From: a bacterium A37T11
GTDB taxonomy: Bacteria; Bacteroidota; Bacteroidia; Sphingobacteriales; Sphingobacteriaceae
Assembly: GCA_900109895.1 (NCBI GenBank)
Contig: FOBR01000007.1
Span: 62,001-126,000, forward strand
Reading direction: 5' to 3'
DNA length: 64,000 nucleotides
Part shown: positions 1 through 9,036 of the stretch, piece by piece
Numbering within the stretch: position 1 is the stretch's first letter
How the letters are laid out: each line of letters begins with the position of its first letter
Notes under the pieces: generated by a model
What the model was told of the DNA's origin: nothing
What the model saw: only the letters and a program-made list of their open reading frames with translations
Databases searched by the model: none
Made by a program: the position numbers and the translations under genes

Positions 1-80
1 ATAATGGGTTGATAAAAAAACCCAAATGAATTGTTATGCCTGTGCTTTTTTCGGAATTAATCTAATCGTTAAAAAATTAA

Positions 81-2375
81 ATGAACTTTCATATAAAGTG
101 GCTGTTATGCTTTGTCATAGCGGCACAAATGGCTTTTGGCCAATCAAAAATGACTGGAAGGGTGCTGGATAATGCCACCCAGAGGCCGCTAGAAGGAGCG
201 ACCGTGCGCCAGGGTGACCTGATGGTGACAACCGACGGGAATGGGCGTTTTGTCTTGGCTGCGCAAGATGACCATCAACCAATTACGGTGAAATACATTG
301 GGTATAAAGAAGTAACAGTGTTAATAAAAGGACAATCAGAGCTGAACATTGCGCTGGAACCCAATAATCAAAGCCTGAACGAGATCATTGTGACTGGATA
401 TGCTAGTGAAAAGCGGTTACAGGATGTGCCTGGATCCGCGGGCCTTCTCACCGAAAAAGATTTCAAAAGAGGCAATTCGTTTTCCCTACAGCCAGTGCTG
501 AATACCATACCGGGGGTACAGGTAGATCAGAGCAATCTGGCCGAAACCCGCATCTCCATTAGAGGGGTCGGCGTACGGGCATCATACGGCAACCGTAACT
601 TGAAATTTTATATCAACGATATCCCCATCACTGAAGCAGACGGTTTTACCAGGATAGAAGGGATTGATGTAGCTACACTGGGCAGGGCAGAAGTGATCAA
701 AGGACCGGCCTCCAGTATTTATGGGTTTGGCACAGGCGGTGTATTGAATTTTGAAGTACAAAAATCGGCATATAATGAAATGAGCCTGGGGGCGGAAGCT
801 ATGGTAGGGTCCTATGGTTTTAACCGCCTATCTTCAACGTTTCGCGCAGGAAGTGATAAAATGAATATCGCAGCGACGTATGGTTATCAGCAATACGATG
901 GTTACCGCGACCATAATAAGGATATGCGACGATTCCTGACTACAAGTGCCCAATTTTATCCGTCAGAAAAACAAACGGTGTCCATCTTTATCAACCGTAC
1001 CACCCAGTTTGCAGATATTCCCGGAGCATTGACGGCCGAGCAGGTTGCTGAAGATCGTAAACAAGCCAATGCAACTAACCTGAAGGTCAAAGCCGGCAGG
1101 TACCAGACCTGGACGCGTATTGGCTTATCGCACACTTACGCCATATTACCCAATTTTAAAAACATCAGCAGTGTGTTTATGTCCACCTACAACCTCAATC
1201 ATCCCTTGCCTTATGCCTATCTTCGAGGGGTGTACCAGAGTTATGGTGGTAGAACCCGATTGGTGTATGATGCGCCATTTGCTATATTGCCTACCCGATT
1301 TACCGTAGGAGGTGAATTTCTGAATGGATTTAATCGAGGACAACAATATGTCAACGAAGAAGGAAAAGAGGGGGCATTAAAATCAAACACCGATCAAGAC
1401 AATACCCAGTACAGTATATTTTATTACTCAGAAACCAAACTGGCTGCCAAGTGGATGCTGACCCTGGGAGCCAGCTATAACAAGATGCGGTATGACGGCA
1501 AGGACTACTTGAAACCTGATAGGACCGGGGTGAAGGACTTTGATGCACAAGTGACGCCCCGGGTGGCGTTGTCCTATTTTATGCACCCAAATCATTCCAT
1601 CCATGCGAGTATGAGCTATGGGTTTGCACCACCATCCTCTTCAGAAGTAAGCAATGCTGATGGCAGTATCAACCAGGCCATCCGTCCTGAAAAAGGCGTA
1701 AACTATGAGTTAGACGTTAAAGGAAGTTTTTTGGATAAGCGGTTGTCCTATGACCTATCGCTCTATCGGTTTAATTTAAAGGATGAATTGATACCCCAAA
1801 CGGTGTCTCAGGGAGTCACCATTTATAACAACGCAGGTCGCACGCGAAGGAACGGGGCAGAGCTAGGCTTGTATTACAGCGTACCGCTACCAGCTGCCGG
1901 CTGGCTAACAGAGATCAGGCCCTTTGCGACGGTGAACTATTCGGATTTCAGTTTTCAGCAGTATCAAATCCAGAATGCAGAAAACGAGGTGACGGCAGAC
2001 TACTCGGGTAATGACCTGACAGGCATCATGCGCTGGGCAGGATCGATGGGACTGGATGTGACCACTCAGGCGGGAATCTACGTGTATGTCACGTACTATT
2101 TATACGACAAATTGCCGATGAATGATGCCAACACGGCTTATAATCCGGGATATCAGGTGATGAATGCCAAGGTGGGCTATCAGAAAAGTTTTGCCCGGCG
2201 TTGGGAGGCCAATCTTTCCATTGGGGCAGACAACTTGCTGAATGAAAAATATAGTTCAAGCATCGCGCTGAATGCAGTTTCTTATACCTCGGGGGTGACA
2301 CCCGCCTATTTCAATCCTTCTCCAGAGCGGATGTGGTATGGCAACCTCAGCCTGAAATATTATTTCACCAAATAA
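81..2375 (+). CDS. TonB-dependent outer-membrane receptor with carboxypeptidase-like N-terminal domain
   Basis: Outer-membrane active transporter, 764 aa. A signal peptide covers about residues 1-20 (ending AFGQ). A CarboxypepD-regulatory-like beta-sandwich follows (about 24-90, from MTGRVLDNATQRPLEGA). A TonB-box-like stretch NEIIVTGY starts the plug (about 100-215, with the plug signature IKGPASSIYGFGTGGVLNF), and the rest is beta-barrel ending in aromatic YYFTK. The length is that of FecA/siderophore-type receptors rather than the longer SusC, and no SusD partner follows. The next gene encodes a PepSY membrane protein 7 bases downstream, a common pairing in iron or siderophore uptake. A metal chelate is therefore the likely substrate, but this is inferred from context only. 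Confidence 0.93.
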   Translation: MNFHIKWLLCFVIAAQMAFGQSKMTGRVLDNATQRPLEGATVRQGDLMVTTDGNGRFVLAAQDDHQPITVKYIGYKEVTVLIKGQSELNIALEPNNQSLNEIIVTGYASEKRLQDVPGSAGLLTEKDFKRGNSFSLQPVLNTIPGVQVDQSNLAETRISIRGVGVRASYGNRNLKFYINDIPITEADGFTRIEGIDVATLGRAEVIKGPASSIYGFGTGGVLNFEVQKSAYNEMSLGAEAMVGSYGFNRLSSTFRAGSDKMNIAATYGYQQYDGYRDHNKDMRRFLTTSAQFYPSEKQTVSIFINRTTQFADIPGALTAEQVAEDRKQANATNLKVKAGRYQTWTRIGLSHTYAILPNFKNISSVFMSTYNLNHPLPYAYLRGVYQSYGGRTRLVYDAPFAILPTRFTVGGEFLNGFNRGQQYVNEEGKEGALKSNTDQDNTQYSIFYYSETKLAAKWMLTLGASYNKMRYDGKDYLKPDRTGVKDFDAQVTPRVALSYFMHPNHSIHASMSYGFAPPSSSEVSNADGSINQAIRPEKGVNYELDVKGSFLDKRLSYDLSLYRFNLKDELIPQTVSQGVTIYNNAGRTRRNGAELGLYYSVPLPAAGWLTEIRPFATVNYSDFSFQQYQIQNAENEVTADYSGNDLTGIMRWAGSMGLDVTTQAGIYVYVTYYLYDKLPMNDANTAYNPGYQVMNAKVGYQKSFARRWEANLSIGADNLLNEKYSSSIALNAVSYTSGVTPAYFNPSPERMWYGNLSLKYYFTK

Positions 2376-2382
2376 ACAGGCG

Positions 2383-3831
2383 ATGACATCAGCAAATAAG
2401 AAACGATGGTACACGTGGCACCGGTGGATGGGGATAACGGCACTCATTCCAGTAATCTTTTGGACATTAAGTGGGATCATGCATCCCTTAATGTCCAATT
2501 GGTTCAGGCCCGTTCTCGCTCATCAAATGCTCATGCCAACCGTGGTGGATTCGACCAAGGTAAGGCTGAATATCCGTGATGTGATGGCCATGAACCATAT
2601 AAGCGAGGTTAGTAATGTCAGGATCGTACAGGTCGATTCGGCCTATTTTTATCAGGTAGACCTGGGAACCCCGGTATTGCGCTATTTTGATGCTCAAAAC
2701 GGTAAAGAATTAAATCATGGTGATGCGCTTTATGCCACTCAATTGGCGCGTTATTTTAGTGGTTTTGAGAAAGATAATATTAGTAAGCTACAAATGCTTA
2801 CAAACTTTGACGACGAATACCGCGATGTGAACCGCCTGCTGCCGGCTTACTGCGTGACCTTTGCCAAACCACACAACGTAGATGTGTATGTAGATACCCG
2901 GTCAGACCGGCTGGCTACCTATAATACACCCCCGAAAAGAGCCTTTATACATATCTTTAACAACTTACATAATTGGTTGTTTATAAGATCACTATTAGGA
3001 GAAACCATAAGAAAAATGGTGATGACCACTATGCTAATTATAATTTTCTTGTCAGCATTCAGTGGCTTGGTGGTTTATGGAGTCATGTGGAACAAGTTTA
3101 AAAAACAGGGAGCACCCAAGTCAGGAAAAGGGTGGCTACGAAAGTATCATCGGCAGATTGGCCTGATCGTGTCGTTGCTCATGTTTACTTTCGCAGGCAG
3201 TGGGGCCTTTCATTTGCTGGTAGGAAAGGAAAGTGCCGATCCTGATACCTATCAACATGTGCAACACATTCGATCAGAAGAATTGCAGCTCACGGCCGAT
3301 TCATTATTCAGGCGTTTCCCTAAATTGATCCAACTATCCTTAGCACAGAAAGACGGAACTTGCTTTTACCAGGTATATTCATTGGATAGTATGGATGTGC
3401 TCCCACAGGTTTACATGCTCGATAGTAAAACGGGTGAAGTTTGGGCAGATGGAAATAAATCCTATGCGCGGTATCTGGCGGATGCAGTGCGCAGCAAAGA
3501 AAGTATTGAGCTTGCAGGCAGTGTTGAGCCGACCATCACGCCTGTGATAAATTTTTATGCCGAATATGGTTTTATCAATAAACGCTTGCCGGTATTCAAG
3601 GTATCTTATGGTGGTGATAGCAATTATTTTGTAGAAACCTCTACCGGTGTGCTAGCTCAGAAAACAACTTCGGCCAGCATCATGGAGGGATATTCCTTTG
3701 CGATTTTGCACAAATACTACCTGCTTGGCCCCCTTGTGGGGATGGATATACGCGATGCCCTGCTGGTGCTATCAGCGTTGATCATCAACATACTTTCAAT
3801 ATTGGGCCTTATCGTATTTTTGCGTAAATAA
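2383..3831 (+). CDS. PepSY-associated transmembrane protein
   Basis: Inner-membrane protein of 482 aa. TM segments are visible near residues 15-35 (WMGITALIPVIFWTLSGIMHPL), about 208-232, about 258-280 and at the C-terminus (about 455-480), with large periplasmic loops between them. This is the layout of the PepSY_TM family, members of which include ferrisiderophore reductases and flavin- or heme-linked membrane proteins. Conserved His residues sit in the TM segments (WHRWMG, HRQIGL, GAFHLLVG) and could ligate heme. It is translated 7 bases after the TonB receptor and so very likely co-transcribed. A role in reducing or processing the imported metal complex is an inference. Confidence 0.85.
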   Translation: MTSANKKRWYTWHRWMGITALIPVIFWTLSGIMHPLMSNWFRPVLAHQMLMPTVVDSTKVRLNIRDVMAMNHISEVSNVRIVQVDSAYFYQVDLGTPVLRYFDAQNGKELNHGDALYATQLARYFSGFEKDNISKLQMLTNFDDEYRDVNRLLPAYCVTFAKPHNVDVYVDTRSDRLATYNTPPKRAFIHIFNNLHNWLFIRSLLGETIRKMVMTTMLIIIFLSAFSGLVVYGVMWNKFKKQGAPKSGKGWLRKYHRQIGLIVSLLMFTFAGSGAFHLLVGKESADPDTYQHVQHIRSEELQLTADSLFRRFPKLIQLSLAQKDGTCFYQVYSLDSMDVLPQVYMLDSKTGEVWADGNKSYARYLADAVRSKESIELAGSVEPTITPVINFYAEYGFINKRLPVFKVSYGGDSNYFVETSTGVLAQKTTSASIMEGYSFAILHKYYLLGPLVGMDIRDALLVLSALIINILSILGLIVFLRK

Positions 3832-3875
3832 ACAAAATACATTTTAAAAATGTATTTTAGCCCAATATATATGAT

Positions 3876-4784
3876 ATGGCAGACCGCTTTATACAGTTTG
3901 TTTTCTTTGGAAATATATTTGTGGGGTTGCTGGCTGTGGCCTTGTCCATTGAAACTTCCGTACAACTGGATGAGCCCTTAAACAACCCGGCCTGCTATCT
4001 GTTGCTGTTTTTTGTCACCATGGCCTACTATACCTACGCTTATCAGCATGTTCCCGTAAGTGAACACCACCATAATCCGCGTACCAAATGGTACGGGCGA
4101 AACCGTGTTTTTGTGATGTGGAATATGCGGGTCTCGGTACTGATGAGTGGGATTATAGTGCTGTTCCTGCTTTACACAAATCTATCGGGTTTTCTCGGCC
4201 TTCCCATAGGATATTGGTTTTTTGCCACATTAGTTGTGATAGCGGTTATCCTTTACTATGGATTATTGCCGCGATCCTACCTAAAACTCAACCTTCGGGA
4301 CACGGCATTTTTAAAAGCATTTATCATTGGGTTTGTATGGGCCAGCTGCGTAAACATTTTTCCGCTGGTCATGCTACGGATACAAGGCGGGGTGGCTTTT
4401 TCTGATTTTTCGCTCGTCGTCTGGCTATTTATTAAAACGTTTATGTTCTGTACAGTAAATGCCATCATGTTTGACATCAAAGACTATGCGGAAGATGCTA
4501 ACCGGCATCTCAAAACCTTTGTGGTGCGCTTTGGGCTAAGAAGAACTATTTTTCAAATCCTGATCCCCCTGCTGATGGTAGGGGTTATTTCTTTCCTGAT
4601 ATTCGGGTATCACCGCCATTTTGGCTTTGTATCTATTTTGATCAATTTGGTGCCTTTCGCAGCGTCACTGGCAGTGGCCTATTCTTTGCATAAACGTCAA
4701 AATATTCTGTACTATCTGGTCGTAATCGATGGGTTACTATTGCTCAAGGCATTTTGTGGGATACTGGCTAAGCAGTTTATTTGA
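3876..4784 (+). CDS. UbiA-like prenyltransferase-family membrane protein
   Basis: Polytopic membrane protein of 302 aa with about eight or nine hydrophobic segments. The second Asp-rich UbiA motif is recognisable near residues 200-206 (DIKDYAED, followed by LKTFVVRFG). The first motif (NxxxDxxxD) is not obvious: the matching loop reads HNPRTKWYGRN, so catalytic activity is uncertain. It lies 44 bases after the PepSY gene and is followed 4 bases later by a methyltransferase. A UbiA-like plus a UbiE-like protein together would suit modification of an isoprenoid or quinone-type molecule. It could also be a non-enzymatic paralogue. Confidence 0.65.
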   Translation: MADRFIQFVFFGNIFVGLLAVALSIETSVQLDEPLNNPACYLLLFFVTMAYYTYAYQHVPVSEHHHNPRTKWYGRNRVFVMWNMRVSVLMSGIIVLFLLYTNLSGFLGLPIGYWFFATLVVIAVILYYGLLPRSYLKLNLRDTAFLKAFIIGFVWASCVNIFPLVMLRIQGGVAFSDFSLVVWLFIKTFMFCTVNAIMFDIKDYAEDANRHLKTFVVRFGLRRTIFQILIPLLMVGVISFLIFGYHRHFGFVSILINLVPFAASLAVAYSLHKRQNILYYLVVIDGLLLLKAFCGILAKQFI

Positions 4785-4788
4785 AGTT

Positions 4789-5430
4789 ATGGGCAACAAT
4801 TACAATAAGGTCGCTCCAGTCTATGACTTGTTGAGTCGCCTGGTATTTGGAAAGGCCCAAGTCGAGCTGCAATTGGACATGTTGGCGTACATTCCTGCAA
4901 CAAGCCGGATACTTATCGTAGGAGGAGGCACTGGTTGGATACTAGAAGCATTGGCAGCTCGTTATCCGGATGGACTAGACATCACTTACCTGGAAATATC
5001 TGAAAAAATGCTTGAACTGTCTCAAAAGCGGGATTGCGGAAAGAATACGGTCCGGTTTGTGCATCAGGCGATAGAGACCTATGATCTGGCATACGACCGT
5101 TATGATGTGATCTTCACGCCATTTTTATTTGATAATTTCCAAGAAAAGAAGGCAGCAACCGTATTTGGCAAACTAGATGATGCGCTGCAACCATCTGGCT
5201 ACTGGCTTTACGCAGATTTTTACCTGGATCCCCAACGAAAAGAGAAATGGAAAAAGGCCATGCTGGCACTTATGTATGCCTTTTTTAGCATAGTGAGCAA
5301 CGTGGAGACCCGTCACCTGCCACACATGGAGCCTACATTTGCAAGGCTAAACTACCAGGAATGTTATCATTCCTTGCGTTATTTCGGATTTTTGAAAGGG
5401 GTTGTTTATAGAAAAAATCAGGCTGTATGA
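4789..5430 (+). CDS. SAM-dependent class I methyltransferase
   Basis: Cytoplasmic methyltransferase of 213 aa. An in-frame extension to 4729 overlaps the preceding gene. The ATG at 4789 (MGNNYNKVAPVYDLLSRL) is preferred because it follows the upstream stop by 4 bases and matches the UbiE-like N-terminus NxxAPxYD. Motif I is ILIVGGGTGWILEAL, the acidic motif II is ITYLEISEKML, and IFTPFLFDNF follows. The C-terminal half contains FYADFYLDP-type motifs. The substrate is unknown. The position after a UbiA-like gene suggests a quinone or aromatic lipid. It ends 4 bases before the convergent YjjG gene. Confidence 0.82.
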   Translation: MGNNYNKVAPVYDLLSRLVFGKAQVELQLDMLAYIPATSRILIVGGGTGWILEALAARYPDGLDITYLEISEKMLELSQKRDCGKNTVRFVHQAIETYDLAYDRYDVIFTPFLFDNFQEKKAATVFGKLDDALQPSGYWLYADFYLDPQRKEKWKKAMLALMYAFFSIVSNVETRHLPHMEPTFARLNYQECYHSLRYFGFLKGVVYRKNQAV

Positions 5431-5434
5431 TCAG

Positions 5435-6136
5435 CTAAAAAAGCAAGGTGAGTTCTTTTAGTTCCCGAATACTTTGAGTGACATCGGAAGGCACTGCATC
5501 ATCATTCGGGTTGAAAAAGATGGCGTCGATGCCAAAATCTAGCGCCCCACGAACGTCTGCATCGAGGCTGTCGCCTATCATGATACTTTCCTGTTTGGTT
5601 GCGTCTGCTCCATTAAGCGCATACATAAATATGCCAGGATGGGGTTTGCGGATGCCAATATCATCGGATATGACGATGGTTTGAAAATGACGTCTCAGGC
5701 CGGAGGTATGAAGTTTTGTCTCTGCCCCTTCTTTGAAACCATTGGAAATAAGATGCAGGTTGTATGCCTGTCCGAGGTAGTCCAATGTTTCATGGGCATG
5801 CGGAAATAAGTGAGTTTTCTGAGGACAGATGCGGATGTAGTCCTCTTCAAACTGTTGTGGAAAGAGGGTCGGCTCGATGCCCAGATCGGCAAAGGTTTGC
5901 TGAAAGCGGGTGGTCCTTAACGTCTCCCGGTCTATCTTGCCGTGGTGGTAAAGCGCCCACAATCGGTGGTTATTGCGGGTATACGATTCGATGAAGGCAT
6001 CAGCACTACCTAATCCCAGTTGATCAAACCGGTACGATTCATAGAGTTCCTTCAACGTTTCCTCTGCATTCTTGTCAAAGTCCCACAAGGTGTGGTCAAG
6101 GTCAAAAAATAAATGTCTCTTGTGCGCAAATGCCAT
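5435..6136 (-). CDS. yjjG: HAD-superfamily nucleotidase, YjjG type
   Basis: HAD hydrolase of 233 aa resembling YjjG, the 5'-nucleotidase that removes phosphate from non-canonical pyrimidine nucleotides. Motif I is FFDLDHTLWDFD (residues 10-21) with both catalytic Asp residues. Motif II is LISNGF. The Lys motif is GIRKPHPGIF, and motif IV is MIGDSLDADVRGA. The helical cap lies between motifs I and II, as in subfamily I. The gene is convergent with the methyltransferase, and no partner is evident. Confidence 0.88.
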   Translation of the reverse strand: MAFAHKRHLFFDLDHTLWDFDKNAEETLKELYESYRFDQLGLGSADAFIESYTRNNHRLWALYHHGKIDRETLRTTRFQQTFADLGIEPTLFPQQFEEDYIRICPQKTHLFPHAHETLDYLGQAYNLHLISNGFKEGAETKLHTSGLRRHFQTIVISDDIGIRKPHPGIFMYALNGADATKQESIMIGDSLDADVRGALDFGIDAIFFNPNDDAVPSDVTQSIRELKELTLLF

Positions 6137-6166
6137 TCAACAAAGGTAGTTATTATAGGCCTTTTG

Positions 6167-6199
6167 CCAAAAAAAAAGGCCTGCCGTAAAAGGCAGGCC
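6167..6199 (-). terminator. Rho-independent terminator of the Dps gene
   Basis: Perfect 8-bp stem GGCCTGCC/GGCAGGCC (6178-6185 and 6192-6199) with a 6-base loop. Read on the minus strand it is followed by a run of T (the A-tract at about 6169-6177). It lies 22 bases past the Dps stop codon. Confidence 0.9.
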
Positions 6200-6220
6200 A
6201 GCGGCCATTATAGTCAGACG

Positions 6221-6694
6221 CTATTTTAAGTGAGACCGGAGCATCCATGCAATCTTCTCATGTTTTTCCATGAGGCCGGTCACAAAATCGGCAGTACCTT
6301 CATCGTTATATTTTTCTGAAAAATCAGTGATGTTTCCGCGAATAAACTCGATAATGCTGTCATGGTCCTGTACCAGTTCAGCGATAAAACCAAGGCTTGT
6401 GTTACCTTTTGCTGACAACTCAGTTAAGTGAGTTAACTCTAAAAAACTTTTCAGCGAGGCAGGGGCATAATGTCCTAATTGGCGGATACGCTCTGCCACT
6501 TCATCTACCAGCTCAGCTTGCTGGTTGTAAAGTTCTTCAAAATAAATATGAACGGAGTGGAAATCCGGGCCTTCTACATTCCAGTGGGCATTCCTGGTTT
6601 TGGTATACAATACAGATTCATCTGCTAACAATTTACTGAGGGCTTCAGCAACAGCAGCCCTGTCTGCTTCCTTTATTCCTATTTTTGTTTTCAT
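6221..6694 (-). CDS. dps: Dps-family DNA-protection ferritin
   Basis: Protein of 157 aa, normal for Dps, which oxidises and stores iron and protects DNA in starvation or oxidative stress as a dodecamer. The ferroxidase signature is visible: NAHWNVEG (His near residue 38), DFHSVHIYFEELY (second His), then the Asp/Glu helix QQAELVDEVAERI. The N-terminus is short (MKTKIGIKEADRAAVAEAL), so no long DNA-binding tail is present. It is a single-gene unit with its own strong terminator, divergent from the trans-sulfuration gene. Confidence 0.95.
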   Translation of the reverse strand: MKTKIGIKEADRAAVAEALSKLLADESVLYTKTRNAHWNVEGPDFHSVHIYFEELYNQQAELVDEVAERIRQLGHYAPASLKSFLELTHLTELSAKGNTSLGFIAELVQDHDSIIEFIRGNITDFSEKYNDEGTADFVTGLMEKHEKIAWMLRSHLK

Positions 6695-6769
6695 TATATC
6701 TTAATTTATGATAGACAAATATGCTGAAAATTTGAATTATAAACAATGATCTTAATCACCATTTTTAGT

Positions 6770-6789
6770 ACAAGTTGCCTAAAACTTGT
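6770..6789. promoter_or_regulatory. Inverted repeat between dps and the trans-sulfuration gene
   Basis: ACAAGTT-N6-AACTTGT, a perfect 7-bp inverted repeat, lies in the 132-bp divergent intergenic region, 37 bases before the + strand start codon. It could be an operator or a small leader hairpin. Nothing in the window identifies the regulator. Confidence 0.4.
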
Positions 6790-6826
6790 TTAAAATGCGT
6801 TCTTTTGCATAAAGAGATTTAATGCA

Positions 6827-8017
6827 ATGTACAAACCGGAAACAGGCCTGATACATACGGGTAATGAATGGAATGAGACCCGTGCTGTGGTGCCACCCAT
6901 CTTTCAGACTTCCACATATTATGCACCCGATGATCCTGCAGATTATAGCAAGGATTCTGTAACGCCCAATGCACCTTTTTTCTACCAGCGCCACGGAAAC
7001 CCTGTGACCAATCAAGCAGCCGCAATCATAGCCGAGCTTGAAAAAACTGAGGCAGCGTTGTTAGGGTCTACCGGGATGGCAGCGATCAGTACGGCAGTTT
7101 TAGCACATGTGAAAGCCGGGGATCATGTCATCGCACAAAACATCCATTACTCTGCAGTCAATATGTTGTTTAATGAGATGCTGCCCGCTTTTGGGGTGGA
7201 GGTCACGCGGGTGGATCAGATCAATAATGCCGCTTTTGAACAGGCTGTACGGCCCAATACAACACTTATCTATGTAGAAACACCATCTAACCCTACCCTG
7301 GAAATCACTGACCTGGCATTCATTGGGGCTCTGGGCAAAAAATATGGGGCAATAACCATGTGCGACAATACTTTTTCAAGCCCGCTTAACCAGCGGCCAC
7401 ATGAACTGGGAATTGATGTTGTGTTGCACAGCGCTACCAAATATCTTGGTGGTCATAGTGACTTAACTGCAGGGGCCATATGCGCCAGTAAGGATTTTAT
7501 AGAAAAAGCCTGGAAGAAATTGATCATTTTGGGAGGAGCCCTTGCCCCAATGGATGCCTGGCTTCTTTTGAAAGGTTTGCGTACGCTTTCGCTGCGCATG
7601 GCACAAATTAACAGTAATGCGCTGGCCTTGGCTACCTGGTTTGAATCACAAAAAGGAATAAAAAAAGTGCTATATGCCGGACTACCATCCCATCCTCAAT
7701 TTAAGCTGGCCCAACGACAAATGACAGGCTTTGGTGGCATGTTATGTATAGAAGTAGTGGGAGATACCGAAGATGAGCAGTTTGAACATGCACAGGCCGT
7801 GCTGCGGCAACTCCACTTATTTTCCAATGCGGCGAGCCTGGGAGGGGTAGAATCGTTGGCCGTGCATCCAACAAGCATGTGGGGCATCAGGCATAACCAA
7901 GAACGCAAGGCGCAGACAGGCATGAACGATGGAATGATCCGCATATCAGTCGGCATTGAGCACAGTGATGACCTCATTGCCGATTTTCAGCAGGCGCTAA
8001 GTACCATAGCTATTTGA
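6827..8017 (+). CDS. PLP-dependent trans-sulfuration enzyme (Cys/Met metabolism family)
   Basis: Enzyme of 396 aa in the cystathionine gamma-synthase / cystathionine gamma-lyase / methionine gamma-lyase family. The PLP lysine is in HSATKYLGGHSDLTAG (Lys near residue 206), the PLP-ring Asp in TMCDNTFSSP, and the substrate-end signature ESLAVHPTSMW near the C-terminus. Family members share these motifs, so reaction and direction cannot be fixed from sequence. It is followed 39 bases later by metF, which favours a role in methionine or cysteine supply. Confidence 0.9.
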   Translation: MYKPETGLIHTGNEWNETRAVVPPIFQTSTYYAPDDPADYSKDSVTPNAPFFYQRHGNPVTNQAAAIIAELEKTEAALLGSTGMAAISTAVLAHVKAGDHVIAQNIHYSAVNMLFNEMLPAFGVEVTRVDQINNAAFEQAVRPNTTLIYVETPSNPTLEITDLAFIGALGKKYGAITMCDNTFSSPLNQRPHELGIDVVLHSATKYLGGHSDLTAGAICASKDFIEKAWKKLIILGGALAPMDAWLLLKGLRTLSLRMAQINSNALALATWFESQKGIKKVLYAGLPSHPQFKLAQRQMTGFGGMLCIEVVGDTEDEQFEHAQAVLRQLHLFSNAASLGGVESLAVHPTSMWGIRHNQERKAQTGMNDGMIRISVGIEHSDDLIADFQQALSTIAI

Positions 8018-8056
8018 TATCAGTAAAATTATGCAGACATTTGGCGGGCTTAATCA

Positions 8057-9013
8057 ATGAAGATCACAGAACATATTGCTAATGCGAAGGGCAAGACCCT
8101 CTATTCTTTTGAAATATTGCCACCCATCAAAGGTCAGGGCATTCAGGCTATTTTTGATGCGATCGATCCATTGATGGAATTTAACCCTCCTTTTATAGAT
8201 GTCACTTATCTGCGGGAAGATTATATTTATAAACAGCATGCCAATGGCCTGCTTGAAAAAGTTGCCTACCGTAAACGACCCAGTACCGTAGCAACCTGTG
8301 CGGCCATCATGAATAAATATAAGGTGGATGCGGTACCACACCTCATCTGCGGCGGATTTACCAAAGAAGAGACTGAAAACGCATTAATAGATCTTCAATT
8401 CTTAGGAATTGATAATGTATTGGTTTTGCGAGGGGATGCCCGCAAGAGCGATGCTTCGTTTATTCCAACACCTGGAGGACATGCGTATGCATCCGATTTG
8501 TTGCAACATGTGGTCAATATGAACAGCGGCAGATACTTGCATGAGGATATGGAAAATTCAGAAAAAACTAATTTTTGTATTGGCGTAGCTGGATATCCTG
8601 AAAAGCATTTTGAATCGCCTAATTTGGATACAGATTTTGGTTATTTGAAAAAAAAGGTTGCATTGGGAGCTGATTTTATTGTTACCCAGATGTTTTTTGA
8701 TAATTCTAAATTTAAGGCATTTGTTGATAAGTGCCGGGCCAATGGTATTACTATCCCAATCATTCCAGGTCTTAAGCCTCTTACAAGCCGCAAACAGCTT
8801 GTTGGATTGCCTAAGATTTTCCATTTAGATATTCCTCTTGCACTTAGTGAGGCTGTGCAGGCCTGTAAAACCGATCAGAATGTACGGGAAGTAGGAATCG
8901 AGTGGATGATACAGCAATGTAAGGAATTAAAAGAAATGGATGCTCCTGTTTTGCATTTTTATACGATGGGAAACCCAAATCCAACCAAACGGATTATAAA
9001 GGCGGTTTTTTAG
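8057..9013 (+). CDS. metF: Methylenetetrahydrofolate reductase
   Basis: Flavoprotein of 318 aa that reduces 5,10-methylene-THF to 5-methyl-THF, the methyl donor for methionine synthase. Family marks: YSFEILPP at the first strand, VTYLRED, LVLRGD (the conserved RGD loop), [10 protein letters not shown] (the TQ(M/L)FFD signature) and IIPGLKPL. Length is normal. It forms a two-gene methionine unit with the preceding trans-sulfuration gene. Confidence 0.95.
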   Translation: MKITEHIANAKGKTLYSFEILPPIKGQGIQAIFDAIDPLMEFNPPFIDVTYLREDYIYKQHANGLLEKVAYRKRPSTVATCAAIMNKYKVDAVPHLICGGFTKEETENALIDLQFLGIDNVLVLRGDARKSDASFIPTPGGHAYASDLLQHVVNMNSGRYLHEDMENSEKTNFCIGVAGYPEKHFESPNLDTDFGYLKKKVALGADFIVTQMFFDNSKFKAFVDKCRANGITIPIIPGLKPLTSRKQLVGLPKIFHLDIPLALSEAVQACKTDQNVREVGIEWMIQQCKELKEMDAPVLHFYTMGNPNPTKRIIKAVF

Positions 9014-9036
9014 CCTCATTATTCAGATTTTTTATT

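Noticed and set aside
6695-6826. SAM riboswitch before the trans-sulfuration/metF genes
   Set aside because: Only 132 bp are available, and I see no SAM-I or SAM-II core; only a short dyad is visible.
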